Source: Deltaproteobacteria bacterium
Lineage (GTDB): Bacteria > Desulfobacterota > Desulfovibrionia > Desulfovibrionales > Desulfovibrionaceae
Assembly: GCA_031275645.1 (NCBI GenBank)
Contig: JAISOL010000014.1
Coordinates: 1 to 46,838 of the forward strand
DNA: 46,838 nucleotides
Direction: 5' to 3'
This document shows, piece after piece, positions 24,176 through 33,358 of this stretch (within the stretch, counting starts at the first letter, position 1; each line of letters opens with the position of its first letter). A program made the position numbers and the translations under genes. The notes under the pieces were generated by a model. The model worked only from the letters and a program-made list of their open reading frames with translations. It searched no databases and was not told where the DNA came from.

Positions 24176-24538
24176 TTAAAATTCCAGACCGGCTTCCCTG
24201 GCCCCATCGGCCACAGCCTTGACGCGGCCGTGATAGATATAGCCGTTGCGGTCAAAAACCACCCGCCTGATATTCTTTTCCCCGGCCAGACGGGCTATTT
24301 CCCTGCCCACCAGAGCCGCCCCGCTCCTGTTGCCCCGCGCCTCCGGGCTGCTTTTTCGAAGAGCCAGCGTGGAGGCGGAAACCAGAGTGCTGCCGCTTTC
24401 ATCATCCACGATCTGGGCGTAAATGTGCAGATTGGATCTGAACACCACCAGACGCGGACGCTCGCCGCTGCCGGAAATCTTCTTGCGGATCCGAACCTTC
24501 CGGCCATGCCTGGCCTCGGACCTGCTGAATATGCCCAT
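24176..24538 (-). CDS. rplR: Ribosomal protein L18
   Basis: 120 residues. Basic N terminus [20 protein letters not shown], then [19 protein letters not shown] and [20 protein letters not shown] at the C terminus. Binds 5S rRNA. 13 nt after rplF. Confidence 0.97.
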   Translation of the reverse strand: MGIFSRSEARHGRKVRIRKKISGSGERPRLVVFRSNLHIYAQIVDDESGSTLVSASTLALRKSSPEARGNRSGAALVGREIARLAGEKNIRRVVFDRNGYIYHGRVKAVADGAREAGLEF

Positions 24539-24551
24539 AACTCACCTGCCT

Positions 24552-25091
24552 CTATTTCTTGGTGCCGGATTTACCGACCTTATGCCTGACGCGCTCGTTT
24601 TCATAGCGTATCCCCTTGCCCTTGTAGGGCTCGGGCTTGCGCAGACGGCGGATGCCGGCGGCGGTTTCCCCCACCTTCTCCTTGTCCGCCCCGCTCAGGG
24701 TGAGCTTGTTGCCTTCCGCCCTGGCCTCAATGCCCTGGGGCAGATCGACAATCACCGGATGGGAAAAACCCAGGGAAAGCTCCACGCTGTTTCCCTTGAC
24801 CGCGACCCGGTAACCCACGCCGACCACCTCCAGAGAAACGGCAAAGCCCCTGGTCACGCCGACGATGCAGTTGTTGAGCAAGGTGCGCCTCAAGCCGTGC
24901 TGGGCGCGGGTAAAACGCTCCTCATCCCGGCGCGTGATCGTGATCTCGCCCTTGTCCAGGGAATAAGCCAAATTCGGACATACCGGCGTGCTAAGAGTCC
25001 CCTTGGGGCCTTTGACCTCTATCTCCTTGTCCCCTATGCGCACTTCCACTCCGGCGGGCACGGGAACAGGAATTTTACCGATTCTGGACAT
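24552..25091 (-). CDS. rplF: Ribosomal protein L6
   Basis: 179 residues with the duplicated L6 fold: SRIGKIPVPVPAGVEV, VKGPKGTL, HGLRRTLLNNCIVGV, and the C-terminal signature PEPYKGKGIRYENERVRHK. Sits near the 50S stalk base. 9 nt after rpsH. Confidence 0.98.
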   Translation of the reverse strand: MSRIGKIPVPVPAGVEVRIGDKEIEVKGPKGTLSTPVCPNLAYSLDKGEITITRRDEERFTRAQHGLRRTLLNNCIVGVTRGFAVSLEVVGVGYRVAVKGNSVELSLGFSHPVIVDLPQGIEARAEGNKLTLSGADKEKVGETAAGIRRLRKPEPYKGKGIRYENERVRHKVGKSGTKK

Positions 25092-25100
25092 GCCTACCCC

Positions 25101-25478
25101 CTACCATATTTCACACAAAAGTTCGCCGCCCACTTTTTTACCGCAGGCGGAATCCCCGTCCAGCACTCCGCTGGAGGTGGAAAGAATGCAAATCCCCAGG
25201 CCGTTCTGCACCTGAGGTATGTCCGGGAAGCCCACGTAAACCCGGCGCCCCGGCTTGCTTATGCGGCGCAGGGCCGTTATGGCCGGCCGGCCCTTGTGAT
25301 ATTTGAGCCCTATGGTGATGAGAGCGCCGTCAACGGCCACAGCGTTCACATACCCTTCCTGCTGGAGGATGGCGGCGAGAGCTTCCTTCATCTTCGAGCG
25401 CGGCACACTCACTTCCTTATGCAGGGCCAAGTGCGCGTTGCGGATACGCGTGAGCATATCGGCAATGGGATCAGTCAT
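25101..25478 (-). CDS. rpsH: Ribosomal protein S8
   Basis: 125 residues. DPIADMLTRIRNAHLALH at the N terminus and ILSTSSGVLDGDSACGKKVG at the C terminus. S8 binds 16S rRNA and in enterobacteria represses the spc operon. The usual C-terminal GGE-LCEIW end is intact. Confidence 0.97.
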   Translation of the reverse strand: MTDPIADMLTRIRNAHLALHKEVSVPRSKMKEALAAILQQEGYVNAVAVDGALITIGLKYHKGRPAITALRRISKPGRRVYVGFPDIPQVQNGLGICILSTSSGVLDGDSACGKKVGGELLCEIW

Positions 25479-25514
25479 ATTATCTCCTTAAATTGTTCAG
25501 AACCCGGCCGGAAA

Positions 25515-25700
25515 CTACCAACTGGATTTCCGCACTCCGGGCAGCTCGCCGTGCAGGGCCATTTTGCGGAAACAGATCCGGCACAGGCCGTATTTGCGCA
25601 GAAAAGCGCGGGGGCGGCCGCAAATCGGACAGCGGTTATAGGCGCGGGTGCTGAACTTGGGTTTGCGGGCGGCCTTGATCTCAAGAGATGTGCGGGACAA
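25515..25700 (-). CDS. rpsN: Ribosomal protein S14, zinc-ribbon type
   Basis: 61 residues, the short zinc form: [23 protein letters not shown] supplies C-x2-C...C-x2-C, then [16 protein letters not shown]. Assembles into the 30S head. 11 nt after rplE. Confidence 0.97.
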   Translation of the reverse strand: MSRTSLEIKAARKPKFSTRAYNRCPICGRPRAFLRKYGLCRICFRKMALHGELPGVRKSSW

Positions 25701-25711
25701 GGTCTTTCTCC

Positions 25712-26251
25712 TTATTTTCTGAAAGGCAGGCCCAGGAGCTCAAGCAGCACCTTGCCTTCCTTATCCGTGGACGCGGTGGTCACGATGGTGATGTTCATGC
25801 CCTTGGGATTATCCACCCGATCCGCTTCCAGTTCCGGAAAGATGGAGTGTTCCTTGATCCCCAAAGTGAAATTGCCCCTGCCGTCAAAGCCGCGATCCGG
25901 AATGCCCCGGAAATCGCGCACCCGGGGCAGGGCGAAATTAAAGAGCTTGTCCAGAAAATCCCACATCCCGGCTCCGCGCAGGGTCACCCGGCAGCCTATG
26001 GAGTTGCCCTCGCGCAGCTTGAAGGCGGCAATGGACTTTTTGGCCCGCGTGACCACGGCCTTTTGTCCGGCTATAAGCGAAAGCTCGCTCACCGCCTCCT
26101 CCATGAGCTTGTTCTGCTGCGCGGCCGCCCCCAGGCCGATGTTGAGCGAAACCTTAACCAGATCCGGTATCTGCATGGGGGACTTGTACCCGAATTCCTC
26201 GCGCAGCCTGGGCACGGCCTTTTCGCGGTATATCTTTTCAAGACGTGTCAT
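25712..26251 (-). CDS. rplE: Ribosomal protein L5
   Basis: 179 residues: [49 protein letters not shown] and [19 protein letters not shown]. Holds 5S rRNA in the central protuberance. Start overlaps the rplX stop by 4 nt. Confidence 0.98.
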   Translation of the reverse strand: MTRLEKIYREKAVPRLREEFGYKSPMQIPDLVKVSLNIGLGAAAQQNKLMEEAVSELSLIAGQKAVVTRAKKSIAAFKLREGNSIGCRVTLRGAGMWDFLDKLFNFALPRVRDFRGIPDRGFDGRGNFTLGIKEHSIFPELEADRVDNPKGMNITIVTTASTDKEGKVLLELLGLPFRK

Positions 26252-26583
26252 CTGCTCACCTGTTCAAAAGTTTTATCGCACTTTTTGCAGAAGCGGACTT
26301 TCTTTCCGTTTTCGTCAAGGCGGTAACCCACGCGCACGGGCGAGGCGCAGGCTTCGCACATGACCATGACGTTGGAGACGTGCACGGGCATTTCCTTCTC
26401 CACAATACCCCCCGGCTTTCCGGCATAGGGATTGCCCCGGGTATGGCGCTTGGCCGTATTGACTTTCTCCACCAGGACGCGGTCGGTTTTGCGCAGAACT
26501 TTCAGCACCTTGCCTATCTTGCCCTTGTCCTTGCCCACGGTGACCATCACCTTGTCGTCTTTATGAACGCGATACTGCTGCAT
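26248..26583 (-). CDS. rplX: Ribosomal protein L24
   Basis: 111 residues with the KOW motif near the N terminus ([20 protein letters not shown]), then [20 protein letters not shown]. The C-terminal portion has a CEAC...CKKC pair of CxxC elements, a zinc-ribbon-like tail. Assembly initiator of the 50S. 9 nt after rplN. Confidence 0.97.
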   Translation of the reverse strand: MQQYRVHKDDKVMVTVGKDKGKIGKVLKVLRKTDRVLVEKVNTAKRHTRGNPYAGKPGGIVEKEMPVHVSNVMVMCEACASPVRVGYRLDENGKKVRFCKKCDKTFEQVSR

Positions 26584-26592
26584 GGCGAACTC

Positions 26593-26961
26593 CTACAGAA
26601 CCTCTGGAGCGAGAGAGACTATCTTCAAAAAATTCTTCGCGCGCAGCTCGCGGGCCACCGGCCCGAAAATGCGCGTGCCCACCGGCTCGCCCTGCTTGCT
26701 CACCAGCACGGCGGCGTTGTTGTCAAAACGGATGTAAGAGCCGTCGACGCGGCGCACTTCCTTCTTGGTGCGCACGATCACCGCCTGCATGATGTCGCCT
26801 TTTTTCACCTTGCTGTGCGGCATGGCGTCCTTGACGGCAACGACAATTATATCGCCCAAGGAGGCATAGCGGCGTTTGGAGCCGCCGGGCACCTTGATGC
26901 AGGCAACCTCTTTGGCGCCGGAATTATCCGCCACCTCCAGCCTTGATTCAACCTGGATCAT
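26593..26961 (-). CDS. rplN: Ribosomal protein L14
   Basis: 122 residues, complete: [59 protein letters not shown] and the [11 protein letters not shown] signature. Forms part of the intersubunit face. 19 nt after rpsQ. Confidence 0.98.
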   Translation of the reverse strand: MIQVESRLEVADNSGAKEVACIKVPGGSKRRYASLGDIIVVAVKDAMPHSKVKKGDIMQAVIVRTKKEVRRVDGSYIRFDNNAAVLVSKQGEPVGTRIFGPVARELRAKNFLKIVSLAPEVL

Positions 26962-26980
26962 ATGCTGCTCCTCCGCCGCC

Positions 26981-27250
26981 CTAAACGGCCTTTTCCACTA
27001 TGGAAACCAGATGCCAGCGTTTCGTACGGCTCAAGGGACGGAACTCTATAATCTGCACCTTGTCGCCTATGCCGCATTCGTTACCGGGATCGTGGGCGGA
27101 AAATTTCTTGTGGCGGCGCACATACTTTTCAAACAAAGGATGCTTCACCAGCGTTTCCACGCGCACGATGATGGTCTTGTCGCTCCGGTTGCTGACCACA
27201 ACGCCTTCGAGTTTTCTGCCCTTTCGGGGGCGCAGGTTGATGGCGCTCAT
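26981..27250 (-). CDS. rpsQ: Ribosomal protein S17
   Basis: 89 residues: [40 protein letters not shown] and [18 protein letters not shown] are the S17 OB-fold pattern. Primary 16S 5'-domain binder. 4 nt after rpmC. Confidence 0.98.
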   Translation of the reverse strand: MSAINLRPRKGRKLEGVVVSNRSDKTIIVRVETLVKHPLFEKYVRRHKKFSAHDPGNECGIGDKVQIIEFRPLSRTKRWHLVSIVEKAV

Positions 27251-27254
27251 GTCT

Positions 27255-27443
27255 TCAAGCTCCCTTTTCCGTCAGAATGGTCAAAATCCTGGCAATCTCC
27301 CGCCTGGTGGCCGGCAGGAGCGAGACTTTCTCAAGCTGGCCCGTGGCGTGCCTGAAACGCAGGTTAAAAAGATTTTCGCGGGCGTCTCTGAGGGTCTTGT
27401 TCAAATCCTCCACCGACATGGCCCGCAGTTCCCTGGTCTTCAT
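27255..27443 (-). CDS. rpmC: Ribosomal protein L29
   Basis: 62 residues: [45 protein letters not shown]. Two-helix protein at the exit tunnel, near the trigger factor/SRP docking site. TAATG overlap with rplP. Confidence 0.97.
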   Translation of the reverse strand: MKTRELRAMSVEDLNKTLRDARENLFNLRFRHATGQLEKVSLLPATRREIARILTILTEKGA

Positions 27444-27856
27444 TACAACTCCTCCCGCAGCACAATCTGGGTTTTCACGGGAAGCTTATGGGCCGCGCGG
27501 GTCAAAGCCTCCCTGGCGATATCCAGGGGTATGCCCTTGATCTCGTACATGACGCGGCCAGGCCGCACCGGGGCGTACCAGCCCTCCGGGGCGCCCTTGC
27601 CGCTGCCCATGCGCACTTCCAGAGGCTTGGAGGTGTACGGATGATCCGGGAAAATGCGAATCCACACCTTGCCGCCGCGTTTGATATGCCGCATCATGGC
27701 GATACGCGCGGCCTCGATCTGCTGGCTGGTGATCTTGCCGTGTTCCAACGCTTTCAGGCCGACTTCACCGAAAGCCACGAAGTTGCCGGAAGTGGCGGGA
27801 CCCTTTATGCGCCCCTTCTGCCATTTACGAAATTTTACCTTTTTAGGACTGAGCAT
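27443..27856 (-). CDS. rplP: Ribosomal protein L16
   Basis: 137 residues: [58 protein letters not shown]. Near the peptidyl-transferase centre and the A site. Overlaps rpsC by 14 nt and rpmC by 1 nt. Confidence 0.98.
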   Translation of the reverse strand: MLSPKKVKFRKWQKGRIKGPATSGNFVAFGEVGLKALEHGKITSQQIEAARIAMMRHIKRGGKVWIRIFPDHPYTSKPLEVRMGSGKGAPEGWYAPVRPGRVMYEIKGIPLDIAREALTRAAHKLPVKTQIVLREEL

Positions 27857-28496
27857 TGCCGTTTACCCCGCTGTCCAGAAGTTCTCCCTTGAACACCCAG
27901 ACTTTGATGCCGATGAGCCCGTAAGTGGTGTGGGCCTCGGCAAAGCCGAACTCAATGTCCGCCCGCAGGGTCTGCAAGGGCACCCTGCCGTCACGGTACC
28001 ACTCGGCCCTGGCGATTTCCGCCCCGGCCAGACGTCCGGCGCAGTTTACCTTGATGCCCTCGGCCCCGAATTTGCGGCTCATGGCCACAGTGCGCTTCAT
28101 GGCGCGCCGGAAGGCCACGCGGCGCTCCAACTGCTGGGCTATGCTCTCGGCCACAAGCTGCGCTTCCACCTCCGGACGGCGTATTTCATTCACCTCAATG
28201 GAAAACTCGCGGGTAAAGCGCTTTTTCAGATCCGCCCGCAATTTTTCAATTTCCACGCCCTTGCGCCCGATGACAATGCCGGGCCTGGCGGTGTAGAGAA
28301 TCAGACGCACCTTGCCGCCGGCGCGCTCAATCTCGATTCTGGAAAGCCCGGAGCTGAAAAGAAGCTTTTTGACATAATCCCGTATCTTGCGGTCTTCCAG
28401 GACAAAGTCCGAATATTCCCTGTTGCTGTACCAGCGGGACTGCCAGTTTTTGTTGTAGCCCAGCCTGAACCCGTAAGGATTTACTTTCTGACCCAT
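27843..28496 (-). CDS. rpsC: Ribosomal protein S3
   Basis: 217 residues: [20 protein letters not shown], the KH domain with [20 protein letters not shown], and the C-terminal domain with [20 protein letters not shown]. Forms the mRNA entry channel. Overlaps rplP. Confidence 0.98.
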   Translation of the reverse strand: MGQKVNPYGFRLGYNKNWQSRWYSNREYSDFVLEDRKIRDYVKKLLFSSGLSRIEIERAGGKVRLILYTARPGIVIGRKGVEIEKLRADLKKRFTREFSIEVNEIRRPEVEAQLVAESIAQQLERRVAFRRAMKRTVAMSRKFGAEGIKVNCAGRLAGAEIARAEWYRDGRVPLQTLRADIEFGFAEAHTTYGLIGIKVWVFKGELLDSGVNGNAQS

Positions 28497-28506
28497 ATGT
28501 TCTTTC

Positions 28507-28839
28507 CTAATTCGCGCCGAGAATCACTGTTATATGACTGGTGCGCTTCAGAATGGTGTTGGCCCGGCCCTGGGAGCGGGGCATAAAGCGCTTCAGGGTG
28601 GGGCCTTCGTTTACGGCGACCTGCCGCACCACCAGGGTATCCACATCCAGGCCGGCCTGCTCGGCGTTGGCCAGAGCGGAGCGCATCACCTTATAGATGA
28701 TGCCGGCCGGCTTGTTGGGGGTGAATTTCAGGATGTTCAGCGCCTCCTCAACCGGGAGGCCGTTCACATTGCGGGCCACCAGCAGCGCTTTGCGCGGCGA
28801 CACGCGGATGAACTTGGAAATGGCTCTTGCTTCTTGCAT
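28507..28839 (-). CDS. rplV: Ribosomal protein L22
   Basis: 110 residues: [60 protein letters not shown], with the extended loop that lines the exit tunnel and is a macrolide-resistance site. 5 nt after rpsS. Confidence 0.98.
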   Translation of the reverse strand: MQEARAISKFIRVSPRKALLVARNVNGLPVEEALNILKFTPNKPAGIIYKVMRSALANAEQAGLDVDTLVVRQVAVNEGPTLKRFMPRSQGRANTILKRTSHITVILGAN

Positions 28840-28844
28840 GTCCG

Positions 28845-29132
28845 TTACCCGCCGCTTTTGGCTTTGCTTTTTTTATCGGCCGCATGACCGTGAAAAACCC
28901 GGGTAAGAGAAAACTCGCCCAGCTTGTGCCCTACCATGTTCTCCGTGACAAAGACCGGAATGAACTTTTTGCCGTTATGCACGGCGAAAGTCAGGCCCAC
29001 CATCTCCGGCAGCACCGTCGAACGGCGGGACCAGGTCGCAATGATGCGCCGGTCGTTGTTGGACTGGGCGCCCTCAACCTTTCTAATCAGAGACCTGTCC
29101 ACAAAGGGACCTTTCTTGAGCGATCTCGGCAT
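28845..29132 (-). CDS. rpsS: Ribosomal protein S19
   Basis: 95 residues: [55 protein letters not shown]. 30S head protein that contacts A-site tRNA with S13. 9 nt after rplB. Confidence 0.98.
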   Translation of the reverse strand: MPRSLKKGPFVDRSLIRKVEGAQSNNDRRIIATWSRRSTVLPEMVGLTFAVHNGKKFIPVFVTENMVGHKLGEFSLTRVFHGHAADKKSKAKSGG

Positions 29133-29141
29133 GCCTTTCTC

Positions 29142-29966
29142 CTACTTGCGACGAGTGACGATGAGCTTGGAAGAGGCTTTCTTCCGGTTACGGGTTTTAT
29201 AGCCCTTGGTGGGCAGGCCCCAGGGGGAAACCGGATGCCGTCCGCCGGAAGAGCGGCCTTCGCCGCCGCCCAGAGGGTGATCCACCGGGTTCATGGCCAC
29301 GCCGCGCACCTTGGGGCGGCGGTTAAGCCAGCGGTTGCGCCCGGCCTTGCCCAGAGAAATATTCTCCCATTGCAGGTTGCCCACCTGACCCACAGTGGCG
29401 CTGCCGGAGGCCAGCACCTGACGCACCTCGCCCGAAGGCAGGCGCAGAAGGGCGTATTTGCCCTCCTTGGCCACAAGCTGGGCGTAGGAACCGGCGGCGC
29501 GGCAGAACTGCCCGCCCCGGCCCGGGTGCAGTTCGATATTGTGAATAATGGTGCCCACGGGTATGCGGCTCAGGAGCAGGGAGTTGCCTGGCTTGATGTC
29601 CGCGCCCTCGCCGGAAAGCACCACGTCGCCTACCTTCAGGCCGTTGGGAGCCAGAATGTAGCGTTTTTCGCCGTCGGCGTAAAAAAGCAGAGCGATGCGC
29701 GCGGTCCGGTTGGGGTCATATTCGATGGTGCTGACCTTGGCCGGGATGCCGATCTTGTCGCGCTTGAAATCAATAATCCGGTAAAGGCGCTTATGCCCGC
29801 CGCCGCGCCGGCGGCTGGTGATCCTCCCGTTATTGTTGCGCCCGGATTTTTTGTTCAGGCCCTGAGTCAGAGACTTTTCCGGACGGGAGGAGGTAATTTC
29901 ATCAAAGGTAAAAACCGTCTGGGCGCGCCTTCCGGCCGAAGTGGGCTTGAGCTTGCGGATGGCCAT
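29142..29966 (-). CDS. rplB: Ribosomal protein L2
   Basis: 274 residues: [40 protein letters not shown] and the C-terminal [20 protein letters not shown], the peptidyl-transferase-proximal signature. Primary 23S binder. 2 nt after rplW. Confidence 0.99.
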   Translation of the reverse strand: MAIRKLKPTSAGRRAQTVFTFDEITSSRPEKSLTQGLNKKSGRNNNGRITSRRRGGGHKRLYRIIDFKRDKIGIPAKVSTIEYDPNRTARIALLFYADGEKRYILAPNGLKVGDVVLSGEGADIKPGNSLLLSRIPVGTIIHNIELHPGRGGQFCRAAGSYAQLVAKEGKYALLRLPSGEVRQVLASGSATVGQVGNLQWENISLGKAGRNRWLNRRPKVRGVAMNPVDHPLGGGEGRSSGGRHPVSPWGLPTKGYKTRNRKKASSKLIVTRRK

Positions 29967-29968
29967 GC

Positions 29969-30259
29969 TTACACTCCCTCGAAAATTTCAATCTTGTCGC
30001 CGGGGGCCAGGGTGACATAAGCCTTTTTCCAGCCGGGAGTCTTGCCCGCCACGCGCCCCCGGCGCGTGAGCAGAGCCGGCCTGCGCAGCACCACGCGCAC
30101 ATCCAGCACCTTCACCTTGAAGGCGTCCTCCACGGCTTTCCTGATTTCCAGCTTGTTCGCGCGCCTGGACACCAGAAAGGCGAACTGGTTGTGCTCGTCC
30201 CGGATCAGCGTGGTCTTTTCGGAAACCAGGGGCTTGAGAATAATCTGCGTATAATCCAT
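29969..30259 (-). CDS. rplW: Ribosomal protein L23
   Basis: 96 residues: [40 protein letters not shown]. The tunnel-exit docking protein for trigger factor and SRP. 9 nt after rplD. Confidence 0.97.
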   Translation of the reverse strand: MDYTQIILKPLVSEKTTLIRDEHNQFAFLVSRRANKLEIRKAVEDAFKVKVLDVRVVLRRPALLTRRGRVAGKTPGWKKAYVTLAPGDKIEIFEGV

Positions 30260-30268
30260 ATCGGACTC

Positions 30269-30889
30269 CTAGGCCAGGCGGCTGGTCACGCCTTCAACCG
30301 CCCCCTCCAGCAGGACAAGCTGGGGATGATTGAGAATGTCGTAGACGTTGAGCGCCTCCGGAGTACACAGGGTGATCCCCGGTATATTTCTGGCGGAACG
30401 AATCAGGGCCTCATCCGCGTCCGGCAGCACCAACAGGGCCTTGGTCAGGCCGAGCTTCCCGGCCACGGCCGCGAAATGCCTGGTCCTGGCTTCCGGAAGC
30501 TCAATGCTTTTCAGCACCATGAGGCCGTCGTCGCGCAAACGGGCGGAGAGGGCCATCCTGAGCGCCAGCCTGCGAACCTTTTTATTCACCTTGAAAGAGT
30601 AATCCCTGGGCTGAGGGCCGAAGAGGACAGCGCCGCCGCGCCAAAGCGGGGAAATGCCGGAGCCGGAACGGGCCCGGCCGGTGCCTTTCTGGCGCCAGGG
30701 CTTGGAGCCGCCGCCCTTCATCATGGAACGGCTCAGGGTGGAGTGGGTGCCGGCCCGCCAGGAGGCGCGCTGGGCGCGCACCACCAGATGCAGAATTTCA
30801 GGCCGCACCGGAACCTCGAACACTTCCGGAGCCAGGGTGATTTCTCCGGCCTTTTCCATGTTCTGGTCATATATCTTCAACACAGCCAT
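30269..30889 (-). CDS. rplD: Ribosomal protein L4
   Basis: 206 residues: the loop with KPWRQKGTGRARSGSGISPL WRGG that lines the exit tunnel, then DYSFKVNKKVRRLALRMALS. In enterobacteria free L4 causes termination in the S10 leader; the long leader here makes that worth testing, though the family mechanism is not general. 30 nt after rplC. Confidence 0.97.
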   Translation of the reverse strand: MAVLKIYDQNMEKAGEITLAPEVFEVPVRPEILHLVVRAQRASWRAGTHSTLSRSMMKGGGSKPWRQKGTGRARSGSGISPLWRGGAVLFGPQPRDYSFKVNKKVRRLALRMALSARLRDDGLMVLKSIELPEARTRHFAAVAGKLGLTKALLVLPDADEALIRSARNIPGITLCTPEALNVYDILNHPQLVLLEGAVEGVTSRLA

Positions 30890-30919
30890 GCGCTTATCCT
30901 CCTGCTGTACGCCGCCGAT

Positions 30920-31549
30920 CTACTGCTTGCGCACCATGACCAGGCTGTTTTTCGGGCCGGGAACAGCGCCCTTGATCAGGAGCACGTTATCCTCGGGACG
31001 TATGGCCACCACCTTGAGGTTAATGGTGGTGACGCGCCTGGCCCCCATGTGGCCGGCCATTTTTCTGCCTTTCCACACCCGGGCCGGCTCAGTATGGGCA
31101 CCTATGCTGCCGCCCTTGCGATGTACTTTTTCCGCCCCGTGCGAAGAACGGGAACCGCTGAAATTCCAACGCTTCATCACGCCGGCGGTGCCCTTGCCTA
31201 TGCTCTTCCCAGTTACCCTGACCAGATCGCCCGGAGAAAAAATGTTCACGGTCACGTCGTCGCCGACATTGTATACGGCCGCGTCTTCAAGACGGATCTC
31301 GCGCGTGTTGCGGAAAAGCCCCCTGCCCGCTTTGCTCAGATGCCCGCGCATGGGCTTGTTCACGTGCTTTTCGTCAGCCGCGACAAAGGCTATCTGCAAG
31401 GCGTTGTAGCCGTCCCTTTCCTGATTTTTCACCTGAATCACCGGGCAGGGGCCGGCCTCGATCACGGTCACGGGCACCGCGACGCCGTCTTCGTCAAAAA
31501 TGCGGGTCATGCCGATCTTGCGGCCCAAAATTCCAAGTTTTTCAGCCAT
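30920..31549 (-). CDS. rplC: Ribosomal protein L3
   Basis: 209 residues: [74 protein letters not shown]. Early 50S assembly protein reaching the peptidyl-transferase centre. 15 nt after rpsJ. Confidence 0.98.
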   Translation of the reverse strand: MAEKLGILGRKIGMTRIFDEDGVAVPVTVIEAGPCPVIQVKNQERDGYNALQIAFVAADEKHVNKPMRGHLSKAGRGLFRNTREIRLEDAAVYNVGDDVTVNIFSPGDLVRVTGKSIGKGTAGVMKRWNFSGSRSSHGAEKVHRKGGSIGAHTEPARVWKGRKMAGHMGARRVTTINLKVVAIRPEDNVLLIKGAVPGPKNSLVMVRKQ

Positions 31550-31564
31550 GCCTCCCCCCCCACA

Positions 31565-31882
31565 CTACAATTTGATCTCGACATCAACGCCGGCAGGCAG
31601 GGAAAGCTTGCCCAGGGCATCAACCGTTTGCTGCGTAGGCTCGATAATATCCATGAGTCTTTTGTGAATGCGCAACTCAAACTGTTCGCGGGATTTCTTG
31701 TCCGCGTGCACGCTGCGGTTCACGGTGACCTTGTTGATATTCGTGGGCAGAGGAATGGGACCGACCACCCCGGCGCCGGTATTGCGCGCCGTATCGACTA
31801 TCTCCGCCACCGCTCTGTCCAGGATGCGAAAATCATAGCCTTTCAGCTTAATCCGGATGCGATCGCTGCTAACTGCTGTCAT
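31565..31882 (-). CDS. rpsJ: Ribosomal protein S10
   Basis: 105 residues: [60 protein letters not shown]. 30S head protein, also NusE in antitermination. The start at 31882 is preferred over the ORF start at 31930 since the family begins near here and ggag lies 9 nt upstream. First gene of the superoperon. Confidence 0.97.
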   Translation of the reverse strand: MTAVSSDRIRIKLKGYDFRILDRAVAEIVDTARNTGAGVVGPIPLPTNINKVTVNRSVHADKKSREQFELRIHKRLMDIIEPTQQTVDALGKLSLPAGVDVEIKL

Positions 31883-32351
31883 TATTGCTTTCTCCATACT
31901 CTGGAAAATACGCGCCGCCCCAGGACGCACATCCTGAAACGGACTCCATGCCTCCGCGCGGAGGGCGGAACGGACACCAAGCGGAAAAATTGAGGAAGGC
32001 CGGCCGGCCGAGTCTCAACACCCGTCAAAGGTTGCCCGTTTACGCCGGCCTGCCGGAAGGGCGCCAAAGCGACCCCGGACAGGAACACCATTTGCGGGAG
32101 AGGACGAATCCGTCAGGAAGCTCCTCCCGGGCAAAGCGCGCATATCAAACCTGGCGGCCCGCCGGGCGGCCAGACGCCACGGGGAGCCCGCAGGCCACCC
32201 CCGCCGGATGTTTAACCCGCCCCGAAAATACGGGAACAGGCCCGGCAGCGTTTTCACACCCGCGCCCCAGAGGAACGGCCCGCCGGAAAGCGGAAGCGCT
32301 CATGGCAACGCGCGGGGAAATCCGGGCGGGATTACCCCAGTGCGAAGAGTG
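31883..32351 (-). promoter_or_regulatory. Long structured 5' leader of the S10 operon
   Basis: About 460 nt between the promoter and rpsJ with no convincing gene: frames inside lack ribosome sites and family features. It is very GC-rich with strong dyads, including perfect CCTCCGCGCGGAGG (31951-31964) and a near-palindrome CTGGC...GCCAG (32151-32173). The str operon genes, often found here, are absent. Length and structure suggest an autogenous control leader, inferred. Confidence 0.5.
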
Positions 32352-32380
32352 CTAATACAAAGCTCCGCAAAATAAGTCAA
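32352..32380 (-). promoter_or_regulatory. Promoter of the S10-spc superoperon
   Basis: Minus strand TTGACT (32380-32375), exactly 17 nt, TATTAG (32357-32352), with AT-rich sequence around it in an otherwise GC-rich region. It lies just past the galU stop and is the best promoter between galU and rpsJ. Confidence 0.78.
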
Positions 32381-32435
32381 GGGGTATTTGATCTTTTCCC
32401 GGCAATTTTTCGCGAGCCTCGCGGCTGACCGCCAG

Positions 32436-33302
32436 CTAAGGCAGCAGGGCCTTGAGCCTTTGAATCAGGTCATCCCGCAATTCGGAGTCCTGCAGGGCGA
32501 AATAAATATTCGCCGTCAGGTACTCGGCCCAATTTCCGGCGTCGAAACGCGTGCCCCGGATTTTTACCGCCAGGAGCCCGGTTTTTTCCGCCAGCAGTTG
32601 CAGCCCGTCCGTAAGCTGTATTTCCCCTCCATGTCCGGGGCTGACCCTTTCCAGACAGTCGAAAATATCCGGCGTAAGCACATAGCGCCCCACAATGGCC
32701 AGGCGGGAAGGGGAGTCGTTGATTCTGGGCTTTTCCACCAGCTTCTTAATCTTATAAATGCCGGGGGAGCTTTCCTCTCCGGAGATAATCCCGTAGCGGC
32801 TCACTTCCTCCTGCGGAACCTCCATCACCCCGATCACCGGCTTGCGCTCGCTTCTGGCCACATCTATAAGCTGCTGAATGCCGGGACTCATGCCGAACAT
32901 GAGGTCGTCGCCCACCATTACTGCAAAGGCATCGTCATTGGAGCACACGTCCACGGCGCAGGCAACGGCGTGCCCGAGGCCCAGGGCGCGTTTCTGCCTT
33001 ATGGAGATGATTTTGACCATTTCCGCCACCGCCCGCACCTTGGCCAGCATATCCGTCTTGCCCGACCTTTCCAGAGTCGCCTCCAACTGCAGGTTGTAAT
33101 CGAAATGATCCTCAATGACGTTCTTGTCCCGGTTGGTAATGAAGACCACGTCACGGATGCCGGAATGAATGGCCTCTTCCACCACGTACTGCACCACGGG
33201 CTTGTTGTAGACCGGCAGCATCTCTTTGGGGATGTTCTTCGTGGCCGGCAACGAACGTGTTCCCCAACCCGCGACGGGAATAACCACTTTGGATATGTTC
33301 AC
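32436..33302 (-). CDS. galU: UTP-glucose-1-phosphate uridylyltransferase
   Basis: 288 residues. Makes UDP-glucose from UTP and glucose-1-P for LPS and glycan synthesis. Motifs: NISKVVIPVAGWGTRSLPAT then KNIPKEMLPVYNKP (nucleotide loop), VFITNRDKN, VMVGDDLMFG, IVGRYVLTPDIFD and RGTRFDAGNWAEYL. GTG start at 33302 with aaaggagg 7 nt upstream; the much longer in-frame ORF (to 33938) only shadows glmM and has no start signal. The usual loop GxGTRFLP is GWGTRSLP here. 56 nt after glmM, probably one transcript. Confidence 0.95.
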   Translation of the reverse strand: MNISKVVIPVAGWGTRSLPATKNIPKEMLPVYNKPVVQYVVEEAIHSGIRDVVFITNRDKNVIEDHFDYNLQLEATLERSGKTDMLAKVRAVAEMVKIISIRQKRALGLGHAVACAVDVCSNDDAFAVMVGDDLMFGMSPGIQQLIDVARSERKPVIGVMEVPQEEVSRYGIISGEESSPGIYKIKKLVEKPRINDSPSRLAIVGRYVLTPDIFDCLERVSPGHGGEIQLTDGLQLLAEKTGLLAVKIRGTRFDAGNWAEYLTANIYFALQDSELRDDLIQRLKALLP

Positions 33303-33358
33303 AGGCGCCTCCTTTGCGGCGGGCCGGGCCCGCCCTTGAGTTTTACAGCCGGAGAATT

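Noticed and set aside
32015-32257. 80-codon minus-strand frame in the S10 leader
   Set aside because: No ribosome site, Arg/Gly/Pro composition typical of GC-rich noncoding DNA.
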